This document shows positions 8,786-21,400 of a stretch of DNA of 64,000 nt, one piece after another. Numbering within the stretch: the stretch's first letter is position 1; each line of letters opens with the position of its first letter. The notes beneath the pieces are model-generated. The model saw only the letters and a program-made list of their open reading frames with translations, made no database searches and had not been told where the DNA came from. Source of the DNA: Ovis canadensis (Eukaryota; Chordata; Mammalia; Artiodactyla; Bovidae); the NCBI RefSeq assembly GCF_042477335.2, contig NC_091255.1, forward strand, positions 30,110,501 through 30,174,500. Reading direction: 5' to 3'. Made by a program: the position numbers and the translations under genes.

Positions 8786-11700
8786 AACACACGCCTTGCA
8801 TCTCTCCCAGCATAAGTACCAAGCAAAGTTACAGTTCTTTTTGGGAGATACTGCATCAAGGAGAGAGACTGTCTTGTTTCTTCAAAGAGATTTGGGAAGT
8901 TAACTTGCTAAATTTGTATTCTCTGTGAATTTGGCTGCAGTTTTGAACTTCCCCTCCTTAAAGTACTCTTACCTTAAAAAAAAAAAATCTGCTTTCTATT
9001 TATGCAGCAGAGATGGGACAGCCACTTTGTTTTTCTTTTATAATTTAAGATGAGCTGTTTGGAGCTTATGTTGCAACTGCACAAAGCCAACTAGTGGATG
9101 TTGTCTTTTGCACATCAGGTGGTTTACTAGTGGCTTTAGCTTTTTCTCTTTATTTTAAATGGCCAAAAGAATCCAGAAACATTAAGGCAGGGACAGCAGT
9201 CAGAATCTGACATAAAGCTTTAAAAACTCACTTTTTTTTTAAACCTATTGAGGATTACTTCTCTCTAGTTATTGAATAGCTGGAGTTTCTCTTATTATTC
9301 AGGTTTAATGGAGGCTGAATTGATTTTGAAACTTATATAGAGCATTAGGAAATGAATAAATGGGCTTCTGTATTGGGCTTTCTACCTGTTCCAAGGCTAG
9401 ATCAGAACTGGTGGGCTGTGCTCTAAGCACAGAGGATTTCTCTACCTCTCTTTAAGGTTTAGCAAAGTTCTAAACATCCCCATTTTAAGGGATAACTCAT
9501 TGACTCTGTTGTAAAAAGATCTCAATGTCCACTTGAGTAGAGCCAAGAAGGAGATCTAGCAAAAGCTAAAACTCATGTTGCCTATCTTTTAACAAGGTAA
9601 AAACCCACAGGTGCTGTTGCTTTTATCTGTGAAGCACTAGTTTATTCTAGGAATGCCTAATTCTCTAATACTTCCTAAATTCGAACCTTTTTTCTATGTT
9701 GTACACTTAGGGTTTTCAGATGACCTGGCAATCGACAAGATCTGAATTCTACTGAAAATACCTGGAAGTATGGAAGAAACCTCCTTGCACACTCTTAACC
9801 TACATTTGAACACAAAATATCTACACTTCATGTGCAGCCCAGGCCGGCACCCTCTCATAGCATCCTGTTACTGAAATAGCTTGGCCAGCCTTATTCATAA
9901 AGGCCTCTGCAAGTGATTGGGTTCTTTGTCCTAATGTTTAATTTGGCAGTCTCTTCTTGATCAACCAATTTTGTTGAAAGTTCAGTTGAAAGCACTTAAA
10001 TATGGCTCCCTCTATTAAAAAACAAACAAACATAAACACCATAGTGAGAAAGTATCATCTTCAGTGCCACTGAAGTTATTGCAAATGCCTAAAAGATTTG
10101 CATTTTACTGTGTCTGTGATATTATGCTATTCAATGGAAATGATGCTTTTTTGTGAGTATGAGTCTTACCAATGATCTAACGCTTTAATACCTTGGAATG
10201 TTTTAACGGCCAAGTTGCTGCTGAACTTGTACTAAATCAGGGGATCAAAAAACTTGCTCTCATCTTTTCAAGTTGAATTCTATATCCATTCATGTATCAG
10301 TCGTCCCAAAGCTTTCACATGGAGTGATTCACCACCCACCTAGGTCATTCAACCCAGTTTCCTGAGAAATGTACCCAAAGTAGCTTTATGCAGAGAGATC
10401 TGGTTTAGCAGGAATAATGGTCATGAAATTTATTACTGAGTATCTGTAGTCTAATTTGGGTGGTTCAGGGTTAAGCCCTTCTGGTATTAACTCTGTTATC
10501 AACACAACTCTCAGTTTTGAGCCCTTGCCACCCTGCTCTCAGTTCACCACATGCACAGAACAGACGTCATGAGGTTCTGGAGCTTAATAAAATATACATG
10601 ATTTAGTTTCTTCTGATAATACTTTACATTTTCCTTAAGGGGCTGATGTGGTGGCATTGCTCTTTTCAGCTTTATTTTTAAGAGTGCAAAGTCAGAAAAC
10701 CCACAAAGGGCCTGTAGAGTGGCTGGCTCCACTTGGGACAACTGCAGGTAGAAGTGAAACAAAGTTGACGAGACACCCTTCAACTTTATTAACATTGGTC
10801 TTCACTAGAGGATGCCTTTTAAATTCATTTCTCTCTTGAATGAAACAGATCTTTCACTGTACCTCACAGTGACTGGAGTCCATGCCTTTGCAGCATGTGT
10901 AAAATATTTTTAGAGATGAACATATAAATAGTTCTTTTAATAATGTTTCCTGAAAGGAAAGCCAAATTCTGCTCTAAATCTTGAACCTCTGATGAATTTC
11001 TAAATGATGCATTGCTCTGGAAAACAAGGCCTTCTCAGCCTGTGTTACCTGTTAACATGAATGTACAGGATCATGACTACTAAGACTGTGTTCTCTGCCC
11101 CGCTTGGTCTTTTATTTGTGGATCTAATGTAATATTAGACCACATTAACTGCTTAAGGCATTGAAGCCATACGGCATGGGGAATGCATTTCTTCAGTATT
11201 TCTCCTAGAGGCTTTCCATTTCCCTGGAGTCATGGAGGCAAGTAAGTATCACAGTATTAAGAAATTTGCCCAAAACCTGAGTTGTGCCTTTTTTTTACTC
11301 ACAAGGCGTTTTTTTATTTTTTGTCCTGGTGATCAGTGTGTAAGCCTTCTTCCCTCGCAACTCCTTAATAAAAGCAAAGTGATTGAGTAGGTCATGTTCA
11401 AAGTGTCTGCCTGTGTAAATGCACTTGTACTGATTATACAGTTCAATAAGAACTCAAGTTAATTTCAGAAGGAAAGGCCCTTTGGTTTTGATGTATTTTG
11501 CTGAACATTTGAGTAGTGGTTGGGACCCCATCCAGTTGAGGAATGCTTACAATTCTCTTTGGAGGGAATGTGCTTTGGGACTTTGTCATCCTCCAGAAAG
11601 GAAACAGAATGTGTATTTGGCCCAGTGTGATTGACTGGTTAACGTTTGGTAACTTTCACCTGAATGAGGTTTGCTGAATTAATGAGTATTGCACGTAAAA

Positions 11701-12720
11701 CTAACTCTGAGTTGGCAAATAAATAAAAGGTAGTGCTGATGACTGCGCTTATTGTGTTTCTGAGGTAACACCAGGTTACTCAGTATAACCATGACCTGTT
11801 CTTCTATTTCCATTTATTCTCAGCAGTAAATCATTTTATTTTCCTGTGGTCAGAAATGCACTTGTGCCAGGTTTTGTCCTTGCTGTATTAAAAGCTTCTT
11901 GGCTGCAAATGCCATCATAGTGCCCTACGTTATGGTTCTTGAGCAGAATCATTTTTAACAGTAGCAACTTTAATGTTACTACAAAAATTCCGCTACGGTC
12001 AATGTTCAGTGATTTTCTAGCTAGCAAATTTTTGATAAGTATTTGGATTTCTGATTTGCTGTAATTAAAGCAGATTTGGGGGGGTGCGATTAGAGCCCTT
12101 GATTAATGTCAGGTAAACTTGGATTTCCAGTTCAGGAAGAAATATTTCCCAATACCCAATTCTCCTGTTTTTAGCAATAATTCATGAATATTTCACTTGA
12201 CTTTCAGAATATTATCCTAGTTGATTTTGATTTGGCAGAATCTATTGTGAAATTAGAAAACAGGCTACCATTTTGAGGCAGTTGGATATAACTTCTATAA
12301 ATGTGTATGACTCTGGCTTTTATAAATGGCATAACATGAGTGTACAAGCTACATTCTCTGCTGGCCATGCTGCAGATTTTCTGGAGGTATGACATAGTGG
12401 TATTTTTCTACTCTCAGACTAAAAATCAACTTTTCACCTCTCCACTTTTTCAGAGTGACATTCCCCAGCTCCAGAACAATCTATAGCTATTTACATGAGG
12501 TGCCCAAGACTCCTTCATCTCAAGTGCTTCAGTCTTTGGTTTATTATCATGCACTGTGCCTTCAAAACGAAATTTTTAAAAGGGACTTTAAATGAAGCTT
12601 AATAGTAGTTTAAAAAAGTCAATCTGTGTAATTTATGTGAAATCTAACTGTAATGAGGTCCTTTCTGTTTTTTATATGTAAACAGATCTACTAATCCTGT
12701 ATAAAGGTTATTTTATGATG
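8786..12720 (+). other. CPD: CPD 3' UTR (3' end approximate)
   Basis: Long AT-rich noncoding sequence follows the CPD stop. I see no interspersed repeats from 8786 to about 13300, unlike every flanking region, which suggests a selected exon. Candidate poly(A) hexamers AATAAA lie at 9355, 10586, 11367, 11722 and 12986, and TATAAA is near 12699. Sites near 11722 and 12699 are followed by GT-rich sequence. I place the main end near 12720 because the human CPD message is remembered as having a 3' UTR of about 4 kb. Alternative ends are likely. Confidence 0.6.
11722..11727 (+). terminator. CPD: Candidate CPD poly(A) signal AATAAA
   Basis: A canonical hexamer inside AAATAAATAAAA, followed within 30-40 nt by TG-rich sequence (attgtgtttctg). 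It could be a proximal polyadenylation site giving a 3' UTR of about 2.95 kb. No expression data are available to rank it. Confidence 0.4.
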
Positions 12721-13304
12721 TCTGTCTTTGTGTTTTGTCTCATAATCTTTTTTCGAAAGCAGTAGACCAGAAAAGGTTATTGTCTCAATTCAAAAGTTAC
12801 GGATTTAGTGTTTCTACCTATTTGAGGGGAAAAATAGTACCAGACAAGGAATACAGGTTGTTAGCTGTAGAGTGTTTCTGTCTTCACGAATTGGCTTAAC
12901 ATAAAACTATGTTTCTGGAATAATTACATAGTAGCCAGAGGTCAGCTAGATTGATGTGTGAGTCTAGTCATTCCACAATGAACATAATAAAACTGGCCAT
13001 GGAAAGGTTTATGTACCCATCTCAAGCTTGCTTGTTCTAAATTTGGTTCTTTTTATAAATAAGCAGAGTTAGAGTAATATGTCCTGGCACTTTTAGACAC
13101 AGTGGTAATGAACTTAAAAGCCCTTTTTTATTTAGCAATGATTTGTTGATAATGTTGCTATAACAGGAATTAAGAAAACAAAGTTATATTTAAAAAAAAA
13201 AAAAGGGCTCTGCAGGAATTCATACTCCAGGCCAGAGAAACAGAAATGGAAATAAGCCGTACTTCTGTTGTGACTGGTTCCTCTAAAAAGAAAGTCTGCT
13301 ATGG

Positions 13305-13525
13305 AAGCGATACAGCACAGCGTTGAGCATGGACTTCAGAGCTCTGCCACTTGCTTCCTCTGCGACTTTGTTTTGTACAAGCTTCTTAACATCCCCTTGA
13401 GTCTCAGTTTTTCTACTGGTTAAGGAATAATACCTGATAGAACTGTAGTGGGAATGAAGCAAAATGACACTAGCAAAGGGCCCAACATTGTATGTGACTC
13501 AGAAATGGAATGACGGTGGTAACCA
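13305..13525 (+). repeat. MIR SINE
   Basis: It has the MIR signature: ttcagagctctgccacttgc, gcgactttg, ttgagtctcagtttttctac, aataatacctgatagaactg. It is the first repeat after the CPD 3' UTR. Confidence 0.7.
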
Positions 13526-13702
13526 GTATCCTTTGCTTTTTTCTGATCACTTTGAAAGAAAGTTATTTTAATCACCTATATGAACAAAAGATCGGTTTAC
13601 AGGTGGGCTTTTTAATTTAGAAGAAATCCCTAGACATGAATACTAAAAAGAAAAACTTCCAGTATGTGCTTCCATAAATTGTATATAGCATGGCTTGTGC
13701 TG

Positions 13703-13901
13703 GGCTAAATCGCTTCAGTCGTGTCTGACTCTCTGCAACTCTATGGACTGGGTAGCCCACCAGGCTCTTCTGTGCATGGGATTCTTAGGGTTGCCATGCC
13801 CTTCTCCAGAGGATTTTCTTGACTCAGGGACTGATCCTGCATCTCTGAAGTCTCCTGCATTAGCAGGCAGACTCTTTACCAATAGTGCCACCTGGGAATG
13901 G
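13703..13901 (-). mobile_element. Bov-tA SINE
   Basis: Reverse-strand copy from aaatcgcttcagtcgtgtct to gtgccacctggga, rather diverged. Confidence 0.8.
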
Positions 13902-14711
13902 CAGTAAAATTTTAAATTATGCCACATGCTTCATATTTGGTTTTAAGTAAAATTAGATTATATTTATGCTTTCTCAGTGAAAACAGCTTTACTTAACTGC
14001 TGTGAGAAATGAACAGTAATGATGGTCTTTGTCCCCAAATATTTGAAGTATTTTCCTGAATTTTTGGAGTTTTCTCAGAAAGAACAAGAACCTTTTGGTT
14101 TATGTCATAAATATTGAGGTGAACATCCAGGTCCCTGAAAACATTGGTGGCAGCCTAAGCTACCTGTCTCCCAATATTTCACTGGAAAATAATGCAAAAA
14201 AAACAAGAAGGAAAAAGTAAATATACAGAAACCTCAGTGTAAGTTGAAGCCAGAGAATTTCAAAACTCCAAACTAACAATAAGATGAGAAAAATAACCAA
14301 ATCTCAGCATACACTCTCACATGCCCTGCCCCAGCCCTAGCCCAGTACAAAGCTTTGTGGAGAAAGGCAGAAGAGGAATTTCAGCACTGGGCCTAAAGTT
14401 AGTGTAAAACTACTTCCAGAAAGACTAAGTGCATCTTAAGTCTGAATGGCCTAAAAAAGAAAAAAAAAAAAGTCCAATCAGATCAGATCAGAGCACAAAC
14501 CATAGAGAAGAGGCTTTGGAGTGAGTGTAACTTAAAGGGGTCGAAAAGAGTCAGACACAACTTAGTGACAGAACAATGACAACAAACAACAATGAGGAGT
14601 CAATCTTGGACACAGGAAAAAGTACAAAAGAAGAAATACACTTTGGCAATTGGGTGATGAGAACAAAAAGAGAAAGAGGACAATTTAGAGTCCTGCAAGA
14701 TAAACGAAAAC

Positions 14712-15000
14712 TGGGCTTCCCTGGTGGCTCAGTGGTGGGGAATCTGCCTGCCAATGCAGGAGACACGGGTTCGATCCCTGGTCTGGAAAGATTCCACAAG
14801 CCACAGGGCAACTAAGCCTGTGAGCCACAACGACAGGCCACGTGCTGCAGCTACTGAAGCCTGAGTACCTCGAGCCTGTGCACCTCAATGAGAGAAGCCT
14901 CTGCAATGAGAGGCCCACCCACCACAACTCGAGAGTAGCCCCTGCTCCCCGCAACTAGAGGAAGACTCAGCGCAGACATAAATACATTTTTTGAAAAAAG
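14712..15000 (+). mobile_element. CHR-type SINE
   Basis: It starts gggcttccctggtggctcag, contains gggttcgatccctggtctgg and agagaagcctctgcaatgag, and ends in an A-rich tail (ttttttgaaaaaagat). Confidence 0.8.
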
Positions 15001-15128
15001 ATAAAACCTGTGGAAGGATTGGAAAGTTACTAAAGTAACAAGGACTTAAGGGTCCTGACCCTAGCAAAGGGAGCTCAGAGGTGAACGTGATGAAGTTTTC
15101 ACCTTAAGGCATTTGTTGACTCATAAGT

Positions 15129-15332
15129 GGTGGCTCAGATGGTAAAGTGTCTGCCTGCAATGCAGGAGACCCAGGTTTGATTCCTGGGTCGGGAAGATCC
15201 CCTGGAGAAGGAAATGGCAATCCACTCCAGCACTGTTGCCTGGAAAATCCCATGGACGGAGGAGCCTGATAGGCTACAGTCCATGGGGTCACAAAGAGTC
15301 GGACAGGACTAAGTGACTTCACTTTCACTTTC
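15129..15332 (+). mobile_element. Bov-tA SINE
   Basis: Plus-strand copy from ggtggctcagatggtaaagt to ctaagtgacttcactttcac. Confidence 0.85.
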
Positions 15333-15635
15333 AAGTGGTGAGTAAGAGAGACACAGTAGCAGAGAACCCACAGAAGCTTTAGGCAGGTAATGTCAGTTCA
15401 GCACCTGCCAAGGAAGGGGGCACTACTGGTCATCAGACTTTCAATTAGGACACTTGCATGACTACACATTACGAGTAGCAGTAATTACAAGTAACCAAAA
15501 CAGGCCAATTTTTACATAGAATCCCACTTGGTATTAGTCCCACCCCACACATGGTTACGGATAAACTCAAAAAGTGATCTCTCTTGGGTAATGTAATCCA
15601 CACTTGACATAAATGCTGCTCCTAGCCTTAACTAT

Positions 15636-15765
15636 GGAGAAGGCAATGGCACCCCACTCCAGTACTCTTGCCTGGAAAATCCCATGGACGGAGGAGCCTG
15701 GTAGGCTGCAGTCCATGGGGTTGCGAAGAGTCGGATACGACTGAGCGACTTCAATTCACTTCACA
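15636..15765 (+). mobile_element. Bov-A monomer SINE
   Basis: Starts gagaaggcaatggcacccc and ends gactgagcgacttcaattca. It is a single Bov-A unit without a tRNA head. Confidence 0.85.
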
Positions 15766-16061
15766 CTGGAGTAAACTGATCTGCACCTACAAGAAGTGCC
15801 TACAAGACGCAGAAAATTGTGTGGAGGAAGATACCCCCTAGAGTCTCCTATGATTACTACAAATTTTAATCCATAATGTATAACATCCAATTAAAAGTTC
15901 CTTTTATTATCCCATCTCAAATGAAGAAAGATCAAGGAAAAAAATAGAAACAGTGCCACTGGAGTCACAGATTTTTCAGTTACCAATCAGACTTTAAAAT
16001 AATGGCAAGGAATAAATTCAGGAAAGTAAAACATAAGATGGAAGAATTTTAGCAGATAATT

Positions 16062-16280
16062 GTCCTCAGTCGCTCAGTCGTGTCCAACTCTTTGCAACCC
16101 CATGGACCGTAGCCCTCCAGGCTCCTCTGTCCATGGGATTCTCCAGGCAAGAATACTGGAGTGGGTTGCCATGCTCTGCTCCAGGGGATCTTCCTGACCC
16201 AGGGATTGAACCCACGTCTCTTACATCTCCTGCATTGGCAGGCAGGTTCTTTACCACTAGCTCCACCTGGGAAGCCCTTG
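16062..16280 (-). mobile_element. Bov-tA SINE with target-site duplication
   Basis: Flanked by a perfect 10-bp repeat gcagataatt at 16052-16061 and 16281-16290. The body runs from gtcctcagtcgctcagtcgt to ctagctccacctgggaagcc. Confidence 0.92.
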
Positions 16281-16369
16281 GCAGATAATTAACATCTATT
16301 AAAAATTAGAGACTTTGACTTCAGGACAAAATGGACTGGATGTAGTTCTATTCCTCCCACCAAGCACAG

Positions 16370-16395
16370 CAAAAAAAAAAAAAAAAAAAAAAAAA
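16370..16395 (+). repeat. Poly(A) run
   Basis: About 26 consecutive A residues in the old L1-like block. It may be a retrotransposon tail. Confidence 0.7.
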
Positions 16396-17859
16396 CCTCA
16401 TGCATTATACATAAAATAAAGGAGACTCAGGTAGAGAGAAGGCAGACCACCCAGGAACCGCCTAGGAACCTCCAAGTGACCTGCATCCAAGGAATGACAC
16501 AGTGGTGAGTTCCCTGGGTCTTCTTTGCCTCGTGTATCCCATAATGGATCCTGGAGACACTAACAACCCAGAAATGCCAAAGGGCGCAGTCAAAAAAAAG
16601 TAAAGAAAAGCCTTCTCCAGCCAAAGAACCAGGAAAGGGGCAACCTACCACGGCAGAACAGTCTTAGATAACAGTTGTACCACTCCAGCCAATCGCTACA
16701 GAAAAAAACCGAGGCCATCTCTACCGTCCGCCAGCATAGGCTGAACGGGCAGCCTAGCACTCTTCCCCACTGCCTGGGTGATATCAAAGAGGGCCACGTG
16801 GGAAGCTAGACTCTCATTACCACATAGTGATAATGAAGTCCCCTGTCATGGTGGCAGTGGAGGGCACGTGGGGAGCAGTAACAAGTCACCCTTCCCACCT
16901 GGGTTAACAACAAAGGCCAGGATGGAGGGGATGGGGTGTGTGTGTGAGTGAACTTTCACTCCCAGCTAGTAGTAACAAGGTTCTACTATCTTTCCCATCA
17001 GCATAGAGTCAAAGGAGCTCTGCTGAAACAGAGGTGTTAAATAACATCCAGAGTCTTATTGAATATGATACCTAAAATATCCAGAATACAATTTTTAAAA
17101 TCACTCATTATTCCAAGACCCCAGAAAATTTCAACTTGAATGAAAAAAGACAACAGATGCCAACATCAAAATGACACAGACATGGAAATTATCTGACAAG
17201 GATATAATAAAAATATTTCAGTGAGCAATTACAAATAATCTTAGAATAAATGATAAAAAGAATCTCTGCAAAGAAAAACTCTCACCAAATAAATAAAAGA
17301 TATAAGGAACCAAATGAAAATTTTTGATCTGAAAAATACAATGATTAAAGCCAAAGAAACCTACGCTAAGACCCACCATAATCAACCTTCTGAAAACTAA
17401 AGATAATGAAAAAGTTTTTAAAGCAGAGAGAAGAAATATATTAGTTTTAGTGGAAAAAAATTCAAATAACAGGCAATTTCTCATCAGAAACTGTGTAATC
17501 AGGAAGGAATTGGCACATTTTTCAAGTGCTGGGGGAAAAAAGCAATTGTCAGCCCGATTCCTAATCTGGCAACGAAATTTTTCAGGAATGAAGGGGAAAT
17601 CCAGACATCTCAGACGAAGAAAAACTAATAGAATTTGTCTCCAGCTGAACTACTTTTTAACAAATGGCTAAAGGAGGTTCTTGAAACAAAACATGATACA
17701 AGGCGGAGGTAGGATGCAGAGGTTGGTCTCAGGAAGAAAAGAGCCTCTGGCTCCGAGGAGAGAAAGAGTGGCTAAAGATACACATTTGAGAGAAGGTGAA
17801 GGAAACAGGCAGTTGGATCTGAGGATGACTTTTTTCTCAGCCTGGGAGATAGCTCCCGC

Positions 17860-18140
17860 TGCAGCTGCTGCTGCTGCTAAGTCGCGTCAGTCCTGTTCGA
17901 CTCTGTGCGACCCCATAGAGGGCAGCCCACCAGGCTCCTCTGTCCCTGGGATTCTCCAGGCAAGAACACTGGAGTGGGTTGCCACTTCCTTCTCCAGTGC
18001 ATGAAAGTGAAAAGTCAAAGTGAAGTCATTCAGTCGTGTCCGACTCTTCGCGACCCCATGGACCGTAGCCTACCAGGCCCCTCTGTCCATGCGATTTTCC
18101 AGCCAAGAGTACTGGAGTGGGTTGCCATGTCCTTATCCAG
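17860..18140 (-). mobile_element. Bov-A2 SINE with (CTG)n end
   Basis: Two Bov-A units in reverse (tcgcgtcagtcctgttcgac; cattcagtcgtgtccgactc) joined by atgcatgaaagtgaaaagtc-type linker sequence, preceded by a CTG repeat. It ends about 160 bp from the CTCF-like site. Confidence 0.88.
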
Positions 18141-18306
18141 GGGAGGTATCGCCTAAAGAGGGGATAAACCCAGCCAGCTCAAGGCGATGATGCAGGTTTG
18201 GGACGCGGAGAGCGAATACAGACAGCAAAAAGATGTTCAGTGAGTGTCAGGCGCTATATCTGAAGCTGTCCATCTCGCTACTCAAAAGGGCAATATGATA
18301 TATTGA

Positions 18307-18321
18307 CCACCAGGTGGCGGT
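18307..18321 (+). promoter_or_regulatory. CTCF-like motif CCACCAGGTGGCGGT
   Basis: It agrees closely with the CTCF core consensus CCASYAGRKGGCRS. It lies about 120 bp upstream of the GOSR1 start codon, between the CPD/SINE-rich side and the GOSR1 promoter. Occupancy is inferred from motif only. Confidence 0.55.
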
Positions 18322-18436
18322 GTCTGTGGAAGCTCACGTATCCCATCGGCCCTGGCGCCCAGCGGAAGAAGGCGTGGACGTGACTCTCTGGCTCGCTTCG
18401 CCTCTACTCTCCTGTCCCCACTGACGTTGGACAACA

Positions 18437-18447
18437 AAGATGGCGGC
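18437..18447 (+). promoter_or_regulatory. GOSR1: YY1-like motif overlapping the GOSR1 start codon
   Basis: AAGATGGCGGC is a full match to the YY1 consensus and contains the ATG. Many housekeeping genes have such a downstream YY1 element at the first codons (Met-Ala-Ala). The same bases give a good Kozak context (A at -3, G at +4). Confidence 0.6.
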
Positions 18448-18470
18448 AGGAACGAGCAATTACTGGGAAG
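18440..18470 (+). CDS. GOSR1: GOSR1 coding exon 1
   Basis: It encodes [10 protein letters not shown] plus one base of the next Asp codon. The donor is gtgagg. The ATG lies in the CpG-rich promoter block. No in-frame upstream ATG was seen close by. Confidence 0.96.
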
Positions 18471-21400
18471 GTGAGGGGAGAACTCCTTGTATGTCTTGCC
18501 AAGGGGCAGAGGGGCTGAGTAAGGACGGGTCTTGGCGGAGGCAGCAGAGAGAAGAGCCTGGCCTCCAGAGCGTCTGAGTTGAGGGGTCGGGCTGGTCTCG
18601 TGGGAGTCCTCGGGCCTGGGAGTTGTAGAAACCGTACGGTCTGGGGAGGAGGCTGACCTGATCGGCAGCGGGACCTGGGGCAGGTGTTGGGCAGAGAAGG
18701 CTGAGCCGCGGCCGACAGGAAGAGGGTCTGATTCTCCGGAGGAGAGCTGGGCTGAGACGGTAGCGGAACTTGGACGGAGGGGTTTGGAGTGTGAACTCTG
18801 AGAGGAAACGAGTGTTGAGTTCAGAAGACTGGAGGAGTCAGCGCCTTAGAGTTGAGGTCGCTGTTGGACAATTGAGTAGGGAAAGAGAAAGGAGGAACTT
18901 GTCGGTCCGGTCCATCGAGGGAAGTTATGTGAGCGGAATGACTCCCTCCTGTGGGGTCCCCTTGGCAGCGTCGGGCTGGGACTTCGAGGATTGGGTGGCG
19001 AGTCGCGTTTGAAGGCAGAGGGAATAACTTTACCCTCTGCTCCGGAGATAGGTTTTGTTAAAAAGAGAAAGTTGGGAGAATCAATGTGAATTGTAATGAT
19101 TGCATCTGCTATACCTCTTCTACCAAAAAAAACAAGCAAAACAAAACACCCATCTTGTGACTTGACAAGTACGTTTATTTAATTCCTGAAAATATGATTC
19201 GATAAAGTGGTCTCAGGTAAAACTCATTTCTGGACCATGATGATGAACAGAGATCAGAGAAGGGCCCCCCCACCTTTTTTTTTTTTTTTCCAATTGTCTC
19301 TTTGCTCTTCTGCAAAATAGAAACTACTCTCCGAAACCCCTTTCCTTTTTAGCCTATTTATTTCCTCTTGCTCCCCACTGAAGCCTCTGGAGACCACCAC
19401 AAATAACAGTATTGTCACGATCAACCTCTTGGTCTAAAATACTTCATTCCAAGTTCATGGGTATTTACCTGTCATACTTTCAGTATGCTCTTGATATTTT
19501 ATACTTGAGAAGACAGTTACTAATTACAGAGAAGTGTGCTAATAGTTTAAAACGTATTAAAACGCTTATTTGAAACGTGTGTGCTAGCTAGAAAAAAATT
19601 TAAATTATGTAGAAGTGGTTATTGGTATCTTTAGTCATTGGGCTGTACTGTTTTGAAGCATCGTGCTATAATAATTATAGCAGCTTATTTTTTATTGAGT
19701 ACACTTGCTCTACAATGCTGTGTTAGTTGCTGTTGTACGGTGAAGTGCATCAGCTGTGTGGATGCATATATCCCCTCCCTCTTGAACTCGCGCCACCACT
19801 TCCATCCCACCCATCTAGGTCATCACAGAGCGCGGAGCTGAGCTCCCTGTACTAGAGCTCCCTGTTCCCACTAGCTATTTTAGGCATCTCTCTCTCTCTA
19901 GTCTAAGTCTGTGTCGGACTCTTTCGATCCCATGGACTGCAGCCTGCCAGGCTGCTCTGTCCATGGGATTCTCCAGGCAAGAATACTGGAGTGGGTTGCC
20001 ATTTCCTTCTCCAGGGGATCTTCCCAGCCCAGGAATCGAACCCAGGTCTGCTGCATAGCAGGCAAATTCTTTACCAACTGAACTATGAGGGAAGCCCTGT
20101 TTTTTTTTTTTAAGTAGTGTATTTACGTCAAACCTAATCTCCCAGTTCATCCCACCCTCACCGCCTGCCTCTGTGTGCAGCATGTTTGTTCCCTGTGTCT
20201 ATAGTTTTGTGCCAGGTGCTTTAAATACATGATTAGTAATGCATAGAAAAACTCTGAAGGTAAAGATTTATAAAGCAAAAAGCAGAGATTCATCGGTTAA
20301 ATCGGTTGTGAATAAATCTCAGAGCCAGTTCTCAGAGAACTTTAGGCTGAGCTGAGATTCTCAGGTTTAGTGTCTGGGAAAATGTACTTCACTGTATTAC
20401 CTGTATGGTGCTTCCTACATCTGGTTGCTGGTTAGTGTATTGAAATAATGTTTTATATTCTTATTCCTGAAAGATGAGATGTTTATACTATGCGTTCTAT
20501 ATTCCAATAGTTTTATTTTGACCTCTACTTCATCATGAATGAAAGTACTCATTTCTAGATAAGAGTTACTGGACTGGCTTCTCTCACTCAGCTTAGATGC
20601 CAAACTATTATATGATGCCAGTTTCTCTCCATGTGTGTTTTCTTCTGTTCTTTTCAAACTTATGCTCTTATTTCTGTCATACTTAGAGTTGACCTTGTCG
20701 GTAGCACATTGTTCATTGGCTGTTAAACTCAGCCTCTTCAAATATCTTTCAGTAAGCTTGTAGAAAGATAGTTTTTTAAATCTTTGTCAGTGATTTTTTT
20801 CTCTTTATCACTCACTCTGTTGTTAAGAATTTCATAAGTTTCATAAGCCTAGTAAAGCTTTGACACTTAAAGAGATAGGATGATCCCTGTCAAAAAGAGT
20901 GATGGTTTCTTTTTTATAAAATTAGCTGGTAAACGGATACAGTGCTGGTCATAAACCATATTCAGTTCCTTTGGTGATTTGTTCTCTTCTGTTTTCCCCT
21001 GAGTTACAAAATTTTAGTTACTGTTATAGAAATAATTTCAGGGACGTTAGAACAACATTTGTTGTCTAGCTGCCTTTAGGATAAAGCCGAAAATTTGCAT
21101 TTCCTGCTGTTTCTCCCCTTTTGGCCTCATCTGAAGTTTAAATATGTGATGGTATGTTTCCATGGGTAAGTGTTTGGTTCGCATCTTTTAGTACTCTAGA
21201 TATATGATCATCTTCATAGTTTGTTTTCTTCAGAAAAGTTTTGTGTTTTTTATATCTACTGATGGGCTTTCTGTGTCTAATTATTTGCTTTTGTAATTTT
21301 GTTAAAGATCTCAGGAAGCAGGCACGACAGCTGGAAAATGAACTTGACCTGAAACTAGTTTCCTTCAGTAAACTATGTACAGGTTACAGCCACAGCAGTG

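Larger units (their letters stand above)
13902..17700. repeat. Intergenic old L1/HAL1-like backbone with nested SINEs
   Basis: Segments at about 14100-14700, 15770-16060, 16290-16430 and 16990-17690 resemble noncoding or ORF parts of old L1/HAL1. The clearest is 17400-17690 (aaagcagagagaagaaat, tctcatcagaaactg, aaaggaggttcttgaaac). Four SINEs interrupt the block. Exact family and extent need a repeat search. Confidence 0.5.
18290..18470 (+). promoter_or_regulatory. GOSR1: GOSR1 core promoter and 5' UTR region (CpG-rich, TATA-less)
   Basis: CpG density rises from about 18300 to 19000, with no TATA box. Visible motifs are a CTCF-like core (18307-18321), an ETS-type GCGGAAG (18362-18368), a half CRE TGACGT (18422-18427) and a YY1-like AAGATGGCGGC over the start codon (18437-18447). 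This is the usual make-up of a mammalian housekeeping promoter. The transcription start is not determined here. Confidence 0.75.

Noticed and set aside
14730..14790. tRNA-like A/B boxes (ggtggctcag, ggttcgatccc) in many elements
   Set aside because: They belong to tRNA-derived SINE heads. No cloverleaf with intact arms was found, so no tRNA gene is called.
17860..17880. (CTG)n runs at 17860, 28650 and 50144 as expandable trinucleotide repeats
   Set aside because: They are the short standard ends of Bov-A2 SINEs (4-5 units), not independent expansions.
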